Positions 39,526 through 48,473 of a stretch of DNA of 49,160 nt are shown here, piece after piece. Below the pieces are notes generated by a model. That model had not been told where the DNA came from and did not search any database. It saw nothing but the letters and a program-made list of their open reading frames with translations. Numbering within the stretch: the stretch's first letter is position 1; every line of letters starts with the position of its first letter. This stretch comes from an uncultured Oscillospiraceae bacterium (GTDB lineage: Bacteria; Bacillota; Clostridia; Oscillospirales; Oscillospiraceae), in NCBI GenBank assembly GCA_934593275.1, contig CAKTQE010000010.1, positions 1 through 49,160 of the forward strand, in the 5' to 3' direction. A program made the translations under genes and the position numbers.

Positions 39526-40293
39526 GTGACGACTTCCAAGTTAGGTACCACCGGCAAGCACCCCTTTGACCTCAGCGCGGCGGCACTGCACATTCTGGCC
39601 ATGGCCCTGATGCTGATGGACCACCTCTGGGCGACCCTGCTGCCCGCCCAGGACTGGCTGACCTGTGCCGGACGGGTGGCGTTCCCGATTTTCGCCTTTA
39701 TGGCGGTGGAGGGCTATTTCCATACCCGAAGCTTTAAAAAATACGCCCTGCGAATGCTCATTTTTGCGGTGCTGTCAGAAATCCCCTTTGATTTGATGTA
39801 CGGCGGCACCTGGTTCTACCCCGTCCACCAGAACGTGATCTGGACGCTGCTTCTGGGCCTTATGGGTATTTATCTCATGGAAAAGGCCAGGAAAACCGGT
39901 AAAACCTGGTTATACGTTCTGGTCTGCCTTGGCATCACCCTGGCAGGAGCCATTCTGGGGACGCTTGGCATGGTGGACTACTACGGGGCCGGGGTTCTGA
40001 CCATCTTCGTGTTCTACTTTTTCCGGGGCCGGAAATGGTGGTGCCTGCTGGGGCAAGTTCTGGGCCTTTACTGGATCAATGTGGAACTGTTGGGGGGCCT
40101 CATGTACCCCGTGGAGCTGCTGGGGATGGAACTGGAACTCTGCCAGCAAGGCTTTGCCCTGCTGTCGCTCATTCCCATCTGGCTCTACCGTGGCCGCCAG
40201 GGATACCACAGCAAACCTTTCCAGTATGTGTGCTACGGATTTTACCCGGCCCATATGCTGCTTTTGGCGATCATTCTGAATATCGTGACCTGA
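39526..40293 (+). CDS. TraX-family membrane protein
   Basis: A 255-residue membrane protein with about eight hydrophobic segments, starting with GTG at 39526 after AAAGGAG. 'LMLMDHLWATLLP', 'GRVAFPIFAFMAVEGYFHT' and 'IPFDLMYGG' are the hallmarks of chromosomal TraX-like proteins. The F-plasmid TraX N-acetylates pilin, and the family resembles membrane acyltransferases. In clostridia the function is not settled. No conjugation genes are near. It lies just before the surface O-acylation cluster but has its own spacing and is probably separate. Confidence 0.85.
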   Translation: MTTSKLGTTGKHPFDLSAAALHILAMALMLMDHLWATLLPAQDWLTCAGRVAFPIFAFMAVEGYFHTRSFKKYALRMLIFAVLSEIPFDLMYGGTWFYPVHQNVIWTLLLGLMGIYLMEKARKTGKTWLYVLVCLGITLAGAILGTLGMVDYYGAGVLTIFVFYFFRGRKWWCLLGQVLGLYWINVELLGGLMYPVELLGMELELCQQGFALLSLIPIWLYRGRQGYHSKPFQYVCYGFYPAHMLLLAIILNIVT

Positions 40294-40414
40294 GAAAACC
40301 CTCTTTTCCCTGCTTTTTCTACACCGGGCTGCCGCCATCTTGTTTTTGCGGCAGCTTCGGTGCTTTTTTTATGGAGGAATGACGTTTTTGTAGCGATACT
40401 ATGCAGGATGTATA

Positions 40415-40443
40415 TTGATTTCTGCGTTCAAAAGGGTTATGAT
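40415..40443 (+). promoter_or_regulatory. Promoter of the surface-acylation operon
   Basis: TTGATT (40415-40420), 17 bases, TATGAT (40438-40443). The leader to the ATG at 40585 is about 135 bases and contains an inverted pair GCCGGAA/TTCCGGC. No known riboswitch was recognised. Confidence 0.55.
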
Positions 40444-40584
40444 AGAGAAATGCCGGAAAGATGGAGTCCTGTAGAGAAATTCCGGCAGGAAATTGCATAC
40501 CCTATGGCAAAAAATTCCCCAGCACAACAGATATGTCCCCATGGAAAACACTTCTCCGGGGCAAAGATGCACAGGAGGAACAAA

Positions 40585-42306
40585 ATGACAGATTTGACCT
40601 TTCAAAAGCTCAAAAAGCTTTCCAAGGACGCTGCTTTGACCCCGCAATACAGGCTGGCCATTGCGGGGGACTGCGCGACCCAGCATCTGGCCACGGCCAT
40701 CGGCGGCTACGGCGTTGCCGTGGGCCTGGGCCTGGAGATTTTTGACGCGGATTACGACCAGATCCAGGCGTTGGTCATGGATGAGGAATCGGAGCTGTAT
40801 GGATTCAAGCCCAACGCCCTTTTGCTGCAAATGTGTACCCAAAAGCTTTATGAAAGCTTCTGCGCCGCACCCTTGGGGGCGCGGGCCGGATTTGCGGATG
40901 ACGTATTCCGGAAAATCAAGGGCATCTGGCAGCGGCTCGGCGGCAGAATGACCGTTTTGCAGTGCAACTTTCCCCTTTTGGATGACGGCACTTTCGGCCA
41001 ATTCGGAAACAAGACCCCGGATTCTTTTTTGTATCAGCAGCGAAAGCTGAATTACCTGCTGATGCAGGGCTGCCAGGAAATCAAAAACGTATACCTGATT
41101 GATTTGGATGCCCTGCAGGCCCAGATGGGCCGGGAGAGGTTTTTTGATTTCCGGCTTTATTACATGGCGAAAATGCCCATCAGCATGTACGCCCTGCCCC
41201 AGGCCGCCAAAAGCGTGGTAGACATGATCCAGGCCATTCGCGGCGTTGTGAAAAAATGCGTTGTTCTGGATCTGGACAACACCCTTTGGGGCGGCGTCAT
41301 CGGTGACGACGGTCTGAGCGGTATTCAAATCGGGGAATTGGGTACGGGCCATGCGTTCTCCGATTTCCAGCAGTGGCTCAAGCAGCTGAAAAACCGGGGC
41401 ATTCTCCTGGCGGTTTGCAGCAAGAACAATGAGGATACCGCCAAAGAACCCTTTGAGAAGCATCCGGAGATGGTTCTCCGTCTGGATGATTTTTCCATGT
41501 TTGTGGCCAACTGGCAGGACAAAGCGGGGAATATCCGCCGTATCCAGCAAACCCTGAACATCGGCATGGACAGCATGGTGTTTCTGGACGACAACCCCTT
41601 TGAGCGCAATCTGGTCCGGGGGCTGATCCCGGAGATCACCGTGCCGGAGCTGCCGGAAGACCCGGCACTCTATGTGTCCTATCTGCGGGAACTGGATTTG
41701 TTTGAAACCGCTTCCTACTCTGTAGAGGACGCGTCCCGCACAGACCAGTACCGGCTCCAGGCGGAGCGGACGGTATTTGAAGCCTCCTTCCAGTCCTATG
41801 AAGAGTACCTGGCGGGGCTGGACATGCGGGCAAAGGCCGCCCCCTTTGACGCGTTCCACTACCCCCGCATTGCCCAGCTGACCCAGCGGTCCAACCAGTT
41901 CAATCTGCGGACGGTGCGCTATACGGAGCAGGAAATTGAAGCCCTGGCCCAGGACGATGACCACGTGGGCCTGTATTTCACCTTAAAGGACCGGTTCGGA
42001 GACTATGGCCTGATCAGCGTGGTGATTCTGGACAAAGAGCCGGAGGATGTGCTGTTTATCAGCCAGTGGCTGATGAGCTGCCGGGTGCTGAAACGGGGCA
42101 TGGAGGAATTTATTCTGGACAAGATCATGCACTTGGCCGCGGACCGGGGCATAAGAAAGGTGGTAGGTGAATACCTGCCGACCCCCAAGAATGCCATGGT
42201 CAAGGACCTGTATGAAAAACTGGGCTTTGTCCGGGTGGATGAACACCGCTTTGAGGCAGACCCCGCCCGGTATGTGTATCATAAAAACTACATTTTGGAG
42301 GAGTAA
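40585..42306 (+). CDS. FkbH-like HAD-IIIC phosphatase/glyceryl-ACP loading enzyme
   Basis: A 573-residue three-part enzyme. N-terminal SGNH-like region with 'AIAGDCATQHL' puts Cys30 where FkbH-type enzymes can carry an acyl thioester. The HAD-IIIC core shows 'VVLDLDNTLWGGVIGDDG' (D229, D231), 'AVCSKNNED' (S279) and 'VFLDDNPFE' (D335, D336). The C-terminal part (about 420-573) looks like a GNAT acyltransferase. FkbH family members take 1,3-bisphosphoglycerate, remove phosphate and load a glyceryl (or similar C3) unit onto an acyl carrier protein. An ACP gene follows by five bases, strongly supporting that role. ATG 40585 is chosen for its AGGAGG. Substrate identity is inferred. Confidence 0.88.
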   Translation: MTDLTFQKLKKLSKDAALTPQYRLAIAGDCATQHLATAIGGYGVAVGLGLEIFDADYDQIQALVMDEESELYGFKPNALLLQMCTQKLYESFCAAPLGARAGFADDVFRKIKGIWQRLGGRMTVLQCNFPLLDDGTFGQFGNKTPDSFLYQQRKLNYLLMQGCQEIKNVYLIDLDALQAQMGRERFFDFRLYYMAKMPISMYALPQAAKSVVDMIQAIRGVVKKCVVLDLDNTLWGGVIGDDGLSGIQIGELGTGHAFSDFQQWLKQLKNRGILLAVCSKNNEDTAKEPFEKHPEMVLRLDDFSMFVANWQDKAGNIRRIQQTLNIGMDSMVFLDDNPFERNLVRGLIPEITVPELPEDPALYVSYLRELDLFETASYSVEDASRTDQYRLQAERTVFEASFQSYEEYLAGLDMRAKAAPFDAFHYPRIAQLTQRSNQFNLRTVRYTEQEIEALAQDDDHVGLYFTLKDRFGDYGLISVVILDKEPEDVLFISQWLMSCRVLKRGMEEFILDKIMHLAADRGIRKVVGEYLPTPKNAMVKDLYEKLGFVRVDEHRFEADPARYVYHKNYILEE

Positions 42307-42311
42307 ACACC

Positions 42312-42548
42312 ATGACCCTGGAAACCATTCTTGAGAAACTGAACGAAGTCTTTTCGGACGTTTTCGACGAGGAGATCACCGTTACGCCCCAGACCACCGC
42401 ATCCGATATTGAGGACTGGGACTCCCTGACCCACATCACCCTGATTTCCGAGGTGGAGGACGCTTTCGGCGTGAAATTCTCCATGAAAGAAGTCATGGGC
42501 ATGAAAAATGTGGGCGAAATGATCGATATCATCAAGGCCCGGGCGTAA
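42312..42548 (+). CDS. Acyl carrier protein
   Basis: A 78-residue acidic ACP with the phosphopantetheine serine at residue 38 in 'DWDSLTHI'. Length and four-helix pattern are usual. It is not the fatty-acid ACP by context: it lies between the FkbH-like enzyme and an MBOAT acyltransferase, as DltC lies in the dlt operon. It would carry the C3 or other acyl unit from the FkbH-like enzyme to the membrane transferase. Confidence 0.92.
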   Translation: MTLETILEKLNEVFSDVFDEEITVTPQTTASDIEDWDSLTHITLISEVEDAFGVKFSMKEVMGMKNVGEMIDIIKARA

Positions 42549-42579
42549 GAGCCGCGGGTAGAAAGGAAGAGAAGGCTTT

Positions 42580-44058
42580 TTGGTTTTTTCATCGGCGGTT
42601 TTTTTATTCACATTTCTGCCCCTGACCCTGGCGGGCTACTATGTCCTGCCAAGGCGGTTTCGCAATCTGTTTCTGACCCTGGCCTCCCTGGTGTTCTATG
42701 CCTGGGGAGAGCCGAAATTCGTGCTGATCATGATTTTGTCCATTCTCATGAACTATGTTTTTGGACTGCTGGTGGTCAGACGCCAGGAAGAAAGGTACCG
42801 CAGCTGCATCCTCACGGTGATGGTCTGCGCCAACCTTTCCCTGTTCTTTGTATTTAAGTATCTGAATTTTACCATCGAAAATCTGAATCTGCTCTTTGGC
42901 AATGCCATTCCCCAAACCCATATCCGTCTGCCCATCGGCATTTCGTTCTTTACCTTTCAGGCCATGTCCTATGTGTTTGACGTTTCTCTGGGCAGGGGAG
43001 AGGTTCAGAAGAATCCCATGGATGTGGCACTGTACATTGCCCTCTTCCCCCAGCTGATCGCCGGCCCTATTGTCCGCTATGAGACGGTGGCCGAGGAGAT
43101 CCAGCACCGGCAGGAAAACCTGGAAGACTTTGCCCGGGGCTGCCGCCGGTTCATTGTGGGACTGGCAAAGAAAATGGTACTCTCCAACAGCATCGGTCTG
43201 TTGGCGGACCAGGCGTTCGGCTTTGGGGAGGCCGCCCAGCTTTCCGCGGCCATGGCCTGGCTGGGGGTGCTGGCCTACGCGTTCCAGATTTACTTTGACT
43301 TTGGCGGTTACTCCGATATGGCCATTGGCCTGGGACTGATGTTCGGGTTCCACTTTGACGAAAACTTCCGCTATCCCTATATTTCCAGAACCGTTTCGGA
43401 ATTCTGGCAGCGGTGGCACATTTCCCTGGGCAGCTGGTTCCGGGATTATCTGTTCTATCCCGTTTCCCGGAAAGCGGTACCTCTGGGAAAGAAAATCAAA
43501 AAACGCTTTGGCAAGGCCGCCGGACGGCTGGCTCCCAACGTGATCGCCCTGGCGGCGGTGTGGCTGTGTACCGGTATCTGGCACGGGGCCAGCTGGTGCT
43601 ACATCCTCTGGGGTGTTTATTATGGGGTACTGCTGATCGGCTCCCTGATTCTACAGCCCACTTTCAAAAAATGGAGCCAGAAGCTTTCCATCAACACAAA
43701 GTCCCCGGCCTTTGCCCTGTTCCAGATGGCCAGAACCTTTCTGCTGGTGCTGCTGGGCTACGTGCTGTTCCGCTCTCCGACCCTGGGCCGTGCCGCCCAG
43801 TATCTGCGTGCCATGTTCGGCCTGGCGGGAAATGTTGCCCTGGACCCGGAGGCCCGGTTTGCCCTGGGGCAGCATGCCTCGGTTTTGCTGCTGTGCGCCC
43901 TGTTTTCTACCCCATTCCTGGGGTGGCTCAAAGAGCATGTGGGCGGCGTTTTTGCCTCTGAGGCGGTGCGCAACGGTGCTTGTCTCCTGCTGCTGATCCT
44001 TTCCAGTGCCTATATTGTCAGCAGCAGCTACAATCCCTTTATTTATTTCGCGTTTTAA
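42580..44058 (+). CDS. MBOAT-family membrane O-acyltransferase (DltB/AlgI-like)
   Basis: A 492-residue polytopic enzyme starting with TTG at 42580, with a GAAGG-type site. MBOAT marks: 'WQRWHISLGSWFRDYLFYP' (H280) and the invariant active-site H335 in 'TGIWHGASW', plus 'QLIAGPIVRYE' and 'IYFDFGGYSDMAIGLG'. DltB and AlgI move an acyl group from a carrier across the membrane onto an extracellular polymer. The adjacent ACP suggests DltB-like use of an ACP donor. The acceptor is unknown. It is followed 13 bases later by the first SGNH lipoprotein. Confidence 0.93.
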   Translation: MVFSSAVFLFTFLPLTLAGYYVLPRRFRNLFLTLASLVFYAWGEPKFVLIMILSILMNYVFGLLVVRRQEERYRSCILTVMVCANLSLFFVFKYLNFTIENLNLLFGNAIPQTHIRLPIGISFFTFQAMSYVFDVSLGRGEVQKNPMDVALYIALFPQLIAGPIVRYETVAEEIQHRQENLEDFARGCRRFIVGLAKKMVLSNSIGLLADQAFGFGEAAQLSAAMAWLGVLAYAFQIYFDFGGYSDMAIGLGLMFGFHFDENFRYPYISRTVSEFWQRWHISLGSWFRDYLFYPVSRKAVPLGKKIKKRFGKAAGRLAPNVIALAAVWLCTGIWHGASWCYILWGVYYGVLLIGSLILQPTFKKWSQKLSINTKSPAFALFQMARTFLLVLLGYVLFRSPTLGRAAQYLRAMFGLAGNVALDPEARFALGQHASVLLLCALFSTPFLGWLKEHVGGVFASEAVRNGACLLLLILSSAYIVSSSYNPFIYFAF

Positions 44059-44071
44059 GGAGGGGAAAGCT

Positions 44072-45190
44072 GTGAAAAAAACAGCGTGGTTTGCGCTGCT
44101 TGTCCTGGCTGCCACCCTCAGTGGATGCGGGGCCAAGCCCCCTGTGGAAGCCCCAACGGCCACAACGGAAACGGCTGCGGAAACGACTACAGAAACGGCC
44201 CCACAGGCTGCCCAGACGCCCCAGGACCCGGAGGGCGATTTGTTCCTCAAGGTATCCTCCATCACCTTTTCCCTGACGGGAGAGCAGGAGGACGTTTATC
44301 TGGGAACGGTCCCGAGGGAAGAGGTTTCCTGGACCAGTGATGACCCTGGGATTATCGATGTATCGGAGGGCGTTCTCACCGCCCTGGGGGTGGGAACCAC
44401 CACCGTTCACGCCACCTGGGGGGACCGGCAGGTCCATTGTACCGCCGGGTGCCTGGCCCAAAGTCAGGAGGAATTGGAGAGCCTGGACCCGGAAATCCTG
44501 GCGTCCCCCAAGCGGCTCCCGCCAGAAATCGATATGGAGGGACCCTGCGACTATTTTGATGATGCCGCCATCATGGGGGACTCCATCACCTATTTCCTCT
44601 GGCAGTATGAGAACACCCACCATGAGTTGGGCAGCATGACCTTTGTATCCAGACACGGCATCAGCATCCACAGCCTGGTCAACCGAAGCAAGAATATGTA
44701 TTTTGAGGGCCAGGAAATGAACATTGAGGACATTGTGGACCGTCTGGATGTCTCCCGGATCTATATCCTTTTGGGCTGCCTGGATTTCCAGGTCCCGGCG
44801 TCCACCCAGACATTGCGGGAGCATTGGGAACAGCTGCTGGATTTGATCAGCCAGAAGTCCCCGGAAAAAGAGCTGGTGCTGATTTCCAATATCCCAAGCT
44901 ACACGGATAAACAGGAGTGGAACCCCTTTAACCGGAATGTGGCGGAATTTACCCCCCAACTCCGGCTTTTGGCGGCGGAACGGGGCTGCGGCTTCCTGGA
45001 CCTGGGGTACTACATCCAGGACCATTACGGCAGAATGCCCAAGTGCTATCAGAAAGACGAATTTCACATGAATGATGCCGGTTCCCACGTCTGGAGCCAG
45101 CTGCTGCGGTATTATGCCCAATTTGAGCGAGAGGGCGGCACCCTTGCGGTGCTGCCTGAAGAAACCGAAAGGGAAATAGATAAAAATTGA
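44072..45190 (+). CDS. SGNH-fold lipoprotein with altered block III
   Basis: A 372-residue lipoprotein starting with GTG at 44072 (AGGAGGGG before it); the lipidated Cys is residue 19 in LSGC. A Thr/Glu/Ala spacer (20-55) is followed by an Ig-like beta domain (about 56-130) and an SGNH-hydrolase domain. Ser171 is in 'IMGDSITYF' and D329/H332 in 'KDEFHMND'. Block III, normally GxND, reads GCLD, so the oxyanion Asn is Leu237. The paralogue next door keeps GSND. The protein may thus be a less active or binding version. SGNH proteins next to MBOAT enzymes usually help transfer or remove O-acyl groups outside the cell. Confidence 0.85.
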   Translation: MKKTAWFALLVLAATLSGCGAKPPVEAPTATTETAAETTTETAPQAAQTPQDPEGDLFLKVSSITFSLTGEQEDVYLGTVPREEVSWTSDDPGIIDVSEGVLTALGVGTTTVHATWGDRQVHCTAGCLAQSQEELESLDPEILASPKRLPPEIDMEGPCDYFDDAAIMGDSITYFLWQYENTHHELGSMTFVSRHGISIHSLVNRSKNMYFEGQEMNIEDIVDRLDVSRIYILLGCLDFQVPASTQTLREHWEQLLDLISQKSPEKELVLISNIPSYTDKQEWNPFNRNVAEFTPQLRLLAAERGCGFLDLGYYIQDHYGRMPKCYQKDEFHMNDAGSHVWSQLLRYYAQFEREGGTLAVLPEETEREIDKN

Positions 45191-45200
45191 GGTGTACGTT

Positions 45201-46301
45201 ATGAATCAGTTCCACCATCGAATCCTTGCCCTTGCGCTGACCTGCGGGGTGCTTCTGGGACTTGTGGGCTGCGGTGAATCCGCCGGGACGCAACCGGCTT
45301 CTGCCCAGACGGAGACCCAGACCCTGACACAAACCCAGGCTCCGGAGGAAACGGAAGCCCCGGAGGAGACCGAAGCCCCTCTGCCGGAGGGCCGGTTGTT
45401 TCTGAAAACCCCCGGCATTACCTTTCCCCTGGTGGGAAGCCAGGAAGACATTTACCTGGGGGTGATTCCCCGGGAGCTGATCACCTGGGAAAGCGAAGAC
45501 CCGGAGATCATCTCTGTGGAAAACGGCGTGTTGACCGCCCTGGCCGTGGGTACAACGGTGATCCATGGCACCTATGGCGACCAGGAGGTCCACTGTCAGG
45601 CCGGGTGTCTGGCCCAGACCCAGGAGGAATTGGAGCAGCTCAGCCCGGAAATCCTGGGAACGCCCCAATGGCTGCCTCCGGAGGTGGATTTGGAGACCCC
45701 CTGCACCTGGTTTGACGATGCCGCCATTTTAGGCGATTCCATTACCTACGCCCTCATGAAGCACGAAAGCACCTCCAATGCCCTGGGAGATGTGACTTTT
45801 GTAGCCCGGGGCGGTGTCAGTGCCATGGGCTTTGTGAAAGGGGTCAAAAACTACTTCTTCCAGGGACAGGGAGAGACCCCGGTGCAAAATATCATTGCGG
45901 CTCTGGGCGTGAAGCGGGCCTATTTCCTGCTTGGCTCCAACGATGTGGGGGCGGGCTATGAAATGGATGTGCTGATGGGCAACTGGCGGACCTTGCTGGA
46001 CCGCATCTGGGACAAGACCCCGGATGTGGAAATCGTATTGATTTCCAGCATTCCCCGCCACGACATGTCCGGCGACTACAATCGGAGAACTTTGGAGTAT
46101 AACAGCTGCTTGCGCCAGTTTGCCAAGGAAAATGGCTGCATGTACCTGGACCTGCACTCCTATGTCCAGGACCAACTGGGGCGGCTTCCGGACCAGTACC
46201 GGTTTGACGATACCCATTTGGACCAGACGGGCTGCGAAAACTGGATGCGGGTCATGCGATATTATGCCGAATACGAATCTGAGGGAGGAATTTTGGAATG
46301 A
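45201..46301 (+). CDS. SGNH-hydrolase lipoprotein, tandem paralogue
   Basis: A 366-residue lipoprotein, clearly a duplicate of the preceding gene: same order of lipobox (LVGC, Cys24), spacer with a repeated 'APEETE', Ig-like domain and SGNH domain. All catalytic parts are canonical: S180 in 'LGDSITYA', N247 in 'LLGSNDVG', D336 and H339 in 'DDTH'. ATG 45201 has GAGGTG upstream. It lies ten bases after its sister. It probably acts outside the membrane as the acyl-handling partner of the MBOAT enzyme (compare DltD, AlgX/AlgJ, PatB). Direction of reaction unknown. Confidence 0.87.
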   Translation: MNQFHHRILALALTCGVLLGLVGCGESAGTQPASAQTETQTLTQTQAPEETEAPEETEAPLPEGRLFLKTPGITFPLVGSQEDIYLGVIPRELITWESEDPEIISVENGVLTALAVGTTVIHGTYGDQEVHCQAGCLAQTQEELEQLSPEILGTPQWLPPEVDLETPCTWFDDAAILGDSITYALMKHESTSNALGDVTFVARGGVSAMGFVKGVKNYFFQGQGETPVQNIIAALGVKRAYFLLGSNDVGAGYEMDVLMGNWRTLLDRIWDKTPDVEIVLISSIPRHDMSGDYNRRTLEYNSCLRQFAKENGCMYLDLHSYVQDQLGRLPDQYRFDDTHLDQTGCENWMRVMRYYAEYESEGGILE

Positions 46302-46756
46302 AAAGACTGTTTTGTATTGTGATGGCGGCTTGTCTGCTGCTGACCCTGGCTGCCTGTGGGCAGAAAGAGGAAAAGACTCTGGATATGGACGCGCTCTACG
46401 AGAGCTACCAGCAGTATTTGCCGGAGATGTTTATGCCGGATGAGGACACCATGCTGAATTTCCTGGGCGTTCACGCCGAGGACTGCACCCGCTATAAGGT
46501 GGCCATCTGCGCCGAGGGCCTGCGGGCTGACGAGGTTTGGCTGATGGAGGCCAAGGATGAGGCGGCGTTGCAGCGGCTGAAAGACCTGGCCCAGGCCCGT
46601 ATCCAGTCCAAGCTGGACGAAACGGAGTCCTATGCGCCGGACCAATACCTGATCGTCCAGAAAGCGGCGGTGGTGACCAATGGCCGGTATCTGGGGTTCT
46701 TCATCTCCCCGGATGTTGACAGCATGAAAGCCGGGTTTGAGTCCGCATTCCAATAA
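46298..46756 (+). CDS. DUF4358-family lipoprotein
   Basis: A 152-residue lipoprotein with lipobox LAAC (Cys 20) and a compact alpha/beta domain ending 'RYLGFFISPDVDSMKAGFESAFQ'. DUF4358 proteins occur beside MBOAT and DHHW genes in many clostridia, which fits this place. The ATG overlaps the stop of the upstream SGNH gene (ATGA), so translation is coupled. Function not known; a structural or accessory part of the extracellular acylation complex is plausible. Confidence 0.8.
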   Translation: MKRLFCIVMAACLLLTLAACGQKEEKTLDMDALYESYQQYLPEMFMPDEDTMLNFLGVHAEDCTRYKVAICAEGLRADEVWLMEAKDEAALQRLKDLAQARIQSKLDETESYAPDQYLIVQKAAVVTNGRYLGFFISPDVDSMKAGFESAFQ

Positions 46757-46774
46757 GAAGCCGTTGGAAAACCT

Positions 46775-47830
46775 ATGAAAAAACATGATACGCTTTTGAG
46801 TCTGCTGTTTTGCGGCTTCCTGGCTGTAATGGCTGTAGGCTCCTTTCTGCCCAAGTCGGATTTTTCCGCCATGGAAAAACGCTATCTGGCAAAGGCCCCT
46901 GATTTCAGTACGGATCCCCTGCTGGATGGCTCCTGGGGAAAACAGGCGGATGCCTACCTCATTGACCATATTCCGGAGCGGAACCTCTTTGTGGGGCTGA
47001 ATGCCTACTGCGAAAAATTCCTGGGCCGCCAGAAGCTTTCGGACATCTGGGAACTGGACGGGAAACTGGTCCGCAGTCCTGTGGACCCTGCCAGTGGTGC
47101 CATGGAGCGGAATGTGGATGCCCTGAACCGGTTTGCAAAGGGCCTGGAGGTGCCGGTGTCCCTGGCTCTGGTACCCTCCTGCGGTTTTGCCCTGGGTGCG
47201 CCGGAGTATGCCGAGGAGTCGCTGCTGGATGCCATTTATCACCGGTCAGAGCTGGAAAACCTGGATTTGCGGGAATGCTACCGGGGCCGCCCGGAGCTGT
47301 TTTACTCCACGGACCACCACTGGACCAGTGCCGGTGCTTTTGAAGCTTACAAGGTGATGATGAACACCTGGGGCATTACACCGGAGACGGAATACACCGT
47401 AGAGCGTTTTGACCATTTCCGGGGGGCCAATTTTGCCGCCAGTGGCTTGTGGCTCACGCCGGAGGAGACCATAGAACTGTGGACGGGTCCTGCCCGTGTG
47501 GAGACGGAAATGAACGGCACCACCCATGAGGGGGCCTTCTACCGGGAACGGCTGGAGGGCTACGACCCCTATATGGTCTTCCTGAATGGCAACCAACCGC
47601 TGGTTCAAATCCACAACCCGGAGGGTCAGGGGAGCATCCTGCTGATACGGGATTCCTTTGCCAGCACCCTGGCGGGCTTCCTGGCCCAAAACTACGAAAA
47701 CGTGACCCTGGTGGACCTGCGCTACTACAAAAAACCCGTCTCCCAGCTGGCCGCCTCCTACGACCGGGTGCTGATAGAGTACAGCCTGGATAATTTCCTG
47801 ACGGATACCAACATCGTCCTGCTGAAATGA
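46775..47830 (+). CDS. DHHW-family AlgJ/AlgX-like membrane-anchored protein
   Basis: A 351-residue protein with one N-terminal membrane segment (about 7-26). The family motif appears as 'YSTDHHWTSAGA', the catalytic-type Asp-His pair of an SGNH-like fold, with Ser in 'LIRDSFAS' (near 292). DHHW proteins are the Gram-positive counterpart of alginate acetylation proteins AlgJ/AlgX and accompany MBOAT enzymes. It is last in the operon; a terminator follows at 47851. Role by family: passing the acyl group from the MBOAT enzyme to the outside polymer. Confidence 0.88.
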   Translation: MKKHDTLLSLLFCGFLAVMAVGSFLPKSDFSAMEKRYLAKAPDFSTDPLLDGSWGKQADAYLIDHIPERNLFVGLNAYCEKFLGRQKLSDIWELDGKLVRSPVDPASGAMERNVDALNRFAKGLEVPVSLALVPSCGFALGAPEYAEESLLDAIYHRSELENLDLRECYRGRPELFYSTDHHWTSAGAFEAYKVMMNTWGITPETEYTVERFDHFRGANFAASGLWLTPEETIELWTGPARVETEMNGTTHEGAFYRERLEGYDPYMVFLNGNQPLVQIHNPEGQGSILLIRDSFASTLAGFLAQNYENVTLVDLRYYKKPVSQLAASYDRVLIEYSLDNFLTDTNIVLLK

Positions 47831-47850
47831 CCCGAAATCCACAAAAACAA

Positions 47851-47888
47851 ACAGAGGGCTGCGTCCAAACGGCAGCCCTCTGTTTTTT
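47851..47888 (+). terminator. Terminator of the surface-acylation operon
   Basis: A 12-bp perfect stem (47851-47862 with 47872-47883) followed by TTTTTT. Confidence 0.92.
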
Positions 47889-47915
47889 GCGCCCCGGTGA
47901 AAAACACCGGGGCGC
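47889..47915. repeat. Second stable hairpin after the terminator
   Basis: An 11-bp perfect stem GCGCCCCGGTG/CACCGGGGCGC with an AAAAA loop and no U-tract. Possibly a block to readthrough or a relict repeat. Confidence 0.5.
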
Positions 47916-47960
47916 AACCAAAATTAACGGAAAAATGATTTTTCTGACAAGTTTGTATGG

Positions 47961-47989
47961 TGGAAACCGCTGCCCACCGGGGGTATAAT
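47961..47989 (+). promoter_or_regulatory. Promoter of the Xre-AbrB regulator
   Basis: TGGAAA (47961-47966), 17 bases, TATAAT (47984-47989). A short inverted GGTGG/CCACC pair overlaps the spacer and may be an operator. Confidence 0.55.
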
Positions 47990-48015
47990 AAGGACACAAA
48001 AAGGAGGTGGTGAAC

Positions 48016-48459
48016 ATGTTGGCAGAGAATCTGGTGCTGCTGCGGAACATCCGGGGGCTGAGTCAGGAGGATGTGGCGGAGGTCATCGGCATTTCCAGGC
48101 AGTCCTATTCCAAATGGGAGCAGGGCCAGAGCCTACCGGATATTGAAAAATGTGCCAGACTCGCGGCGTTCTACGGAATATCCATCGACGCGCTGGTGCA
48201 ACAAAACGAGCAGGTCGGCCATACCAGGGTGGCCCCTGCCCCCATGGGGAAGCACCTTTGGGGTACCGTGCCTGTAGGGGCCAAGGGCCAGATCGTCATT
48301 CCCAAAGCCGCCCGGGATACCTTTGGACTCAAAGAGGGGGACCGCCTGGTGGTTCTGGGAGACGAGGACCAGGGCATTGCCCTGGTGAAAGCGGAAACGT
48401 TCGAAGAGAGAATGCAAAGGGCGTTAAACGCCTGTGGGGAACACCCTGAAGAATTTTGA
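48016..48459 (+). CDS. Xre-type HTH regulator fused to an AbrB/SpoVT DNA-binding domain
   Basis: A 147-residue protein with two DNA-binding modules. Residues about 1-58 are a Cro/C1-type HTH ('LVLLRNIRGLSQEDVAEVIGISRQSYSKWEQG'). Residues about 82-130 form a swapped-hairpin AbrB domain ('GTVPVGAKGQIVIPKAARDTFGLKEGD'). ATG 48016 is taken because AAGGAGG is nine bases before it; GTGs upstream overlap the ribosome site. Such fusions are common in clostridia as transition-state or stress regulators. It is probably co-transcribed with the zinc-ribbon gene 14 bases downstream. Confidence 0.88.
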   Translation: MLAENLVLLRNIRGLSQEDVAEVIGISRQSYSKWEQGQSLPDIEKCARLAAFYGISIDALVQQNEQVGHTRVAPAPMGKHLWGTVPVGAKGQIVIPKAARDTFGLKEGDRLVVLGDEDQGIALVKAETFEERMQRALNACGEHPEEF

Positions 48460-48473
48460 AAGAAGGTATATTT

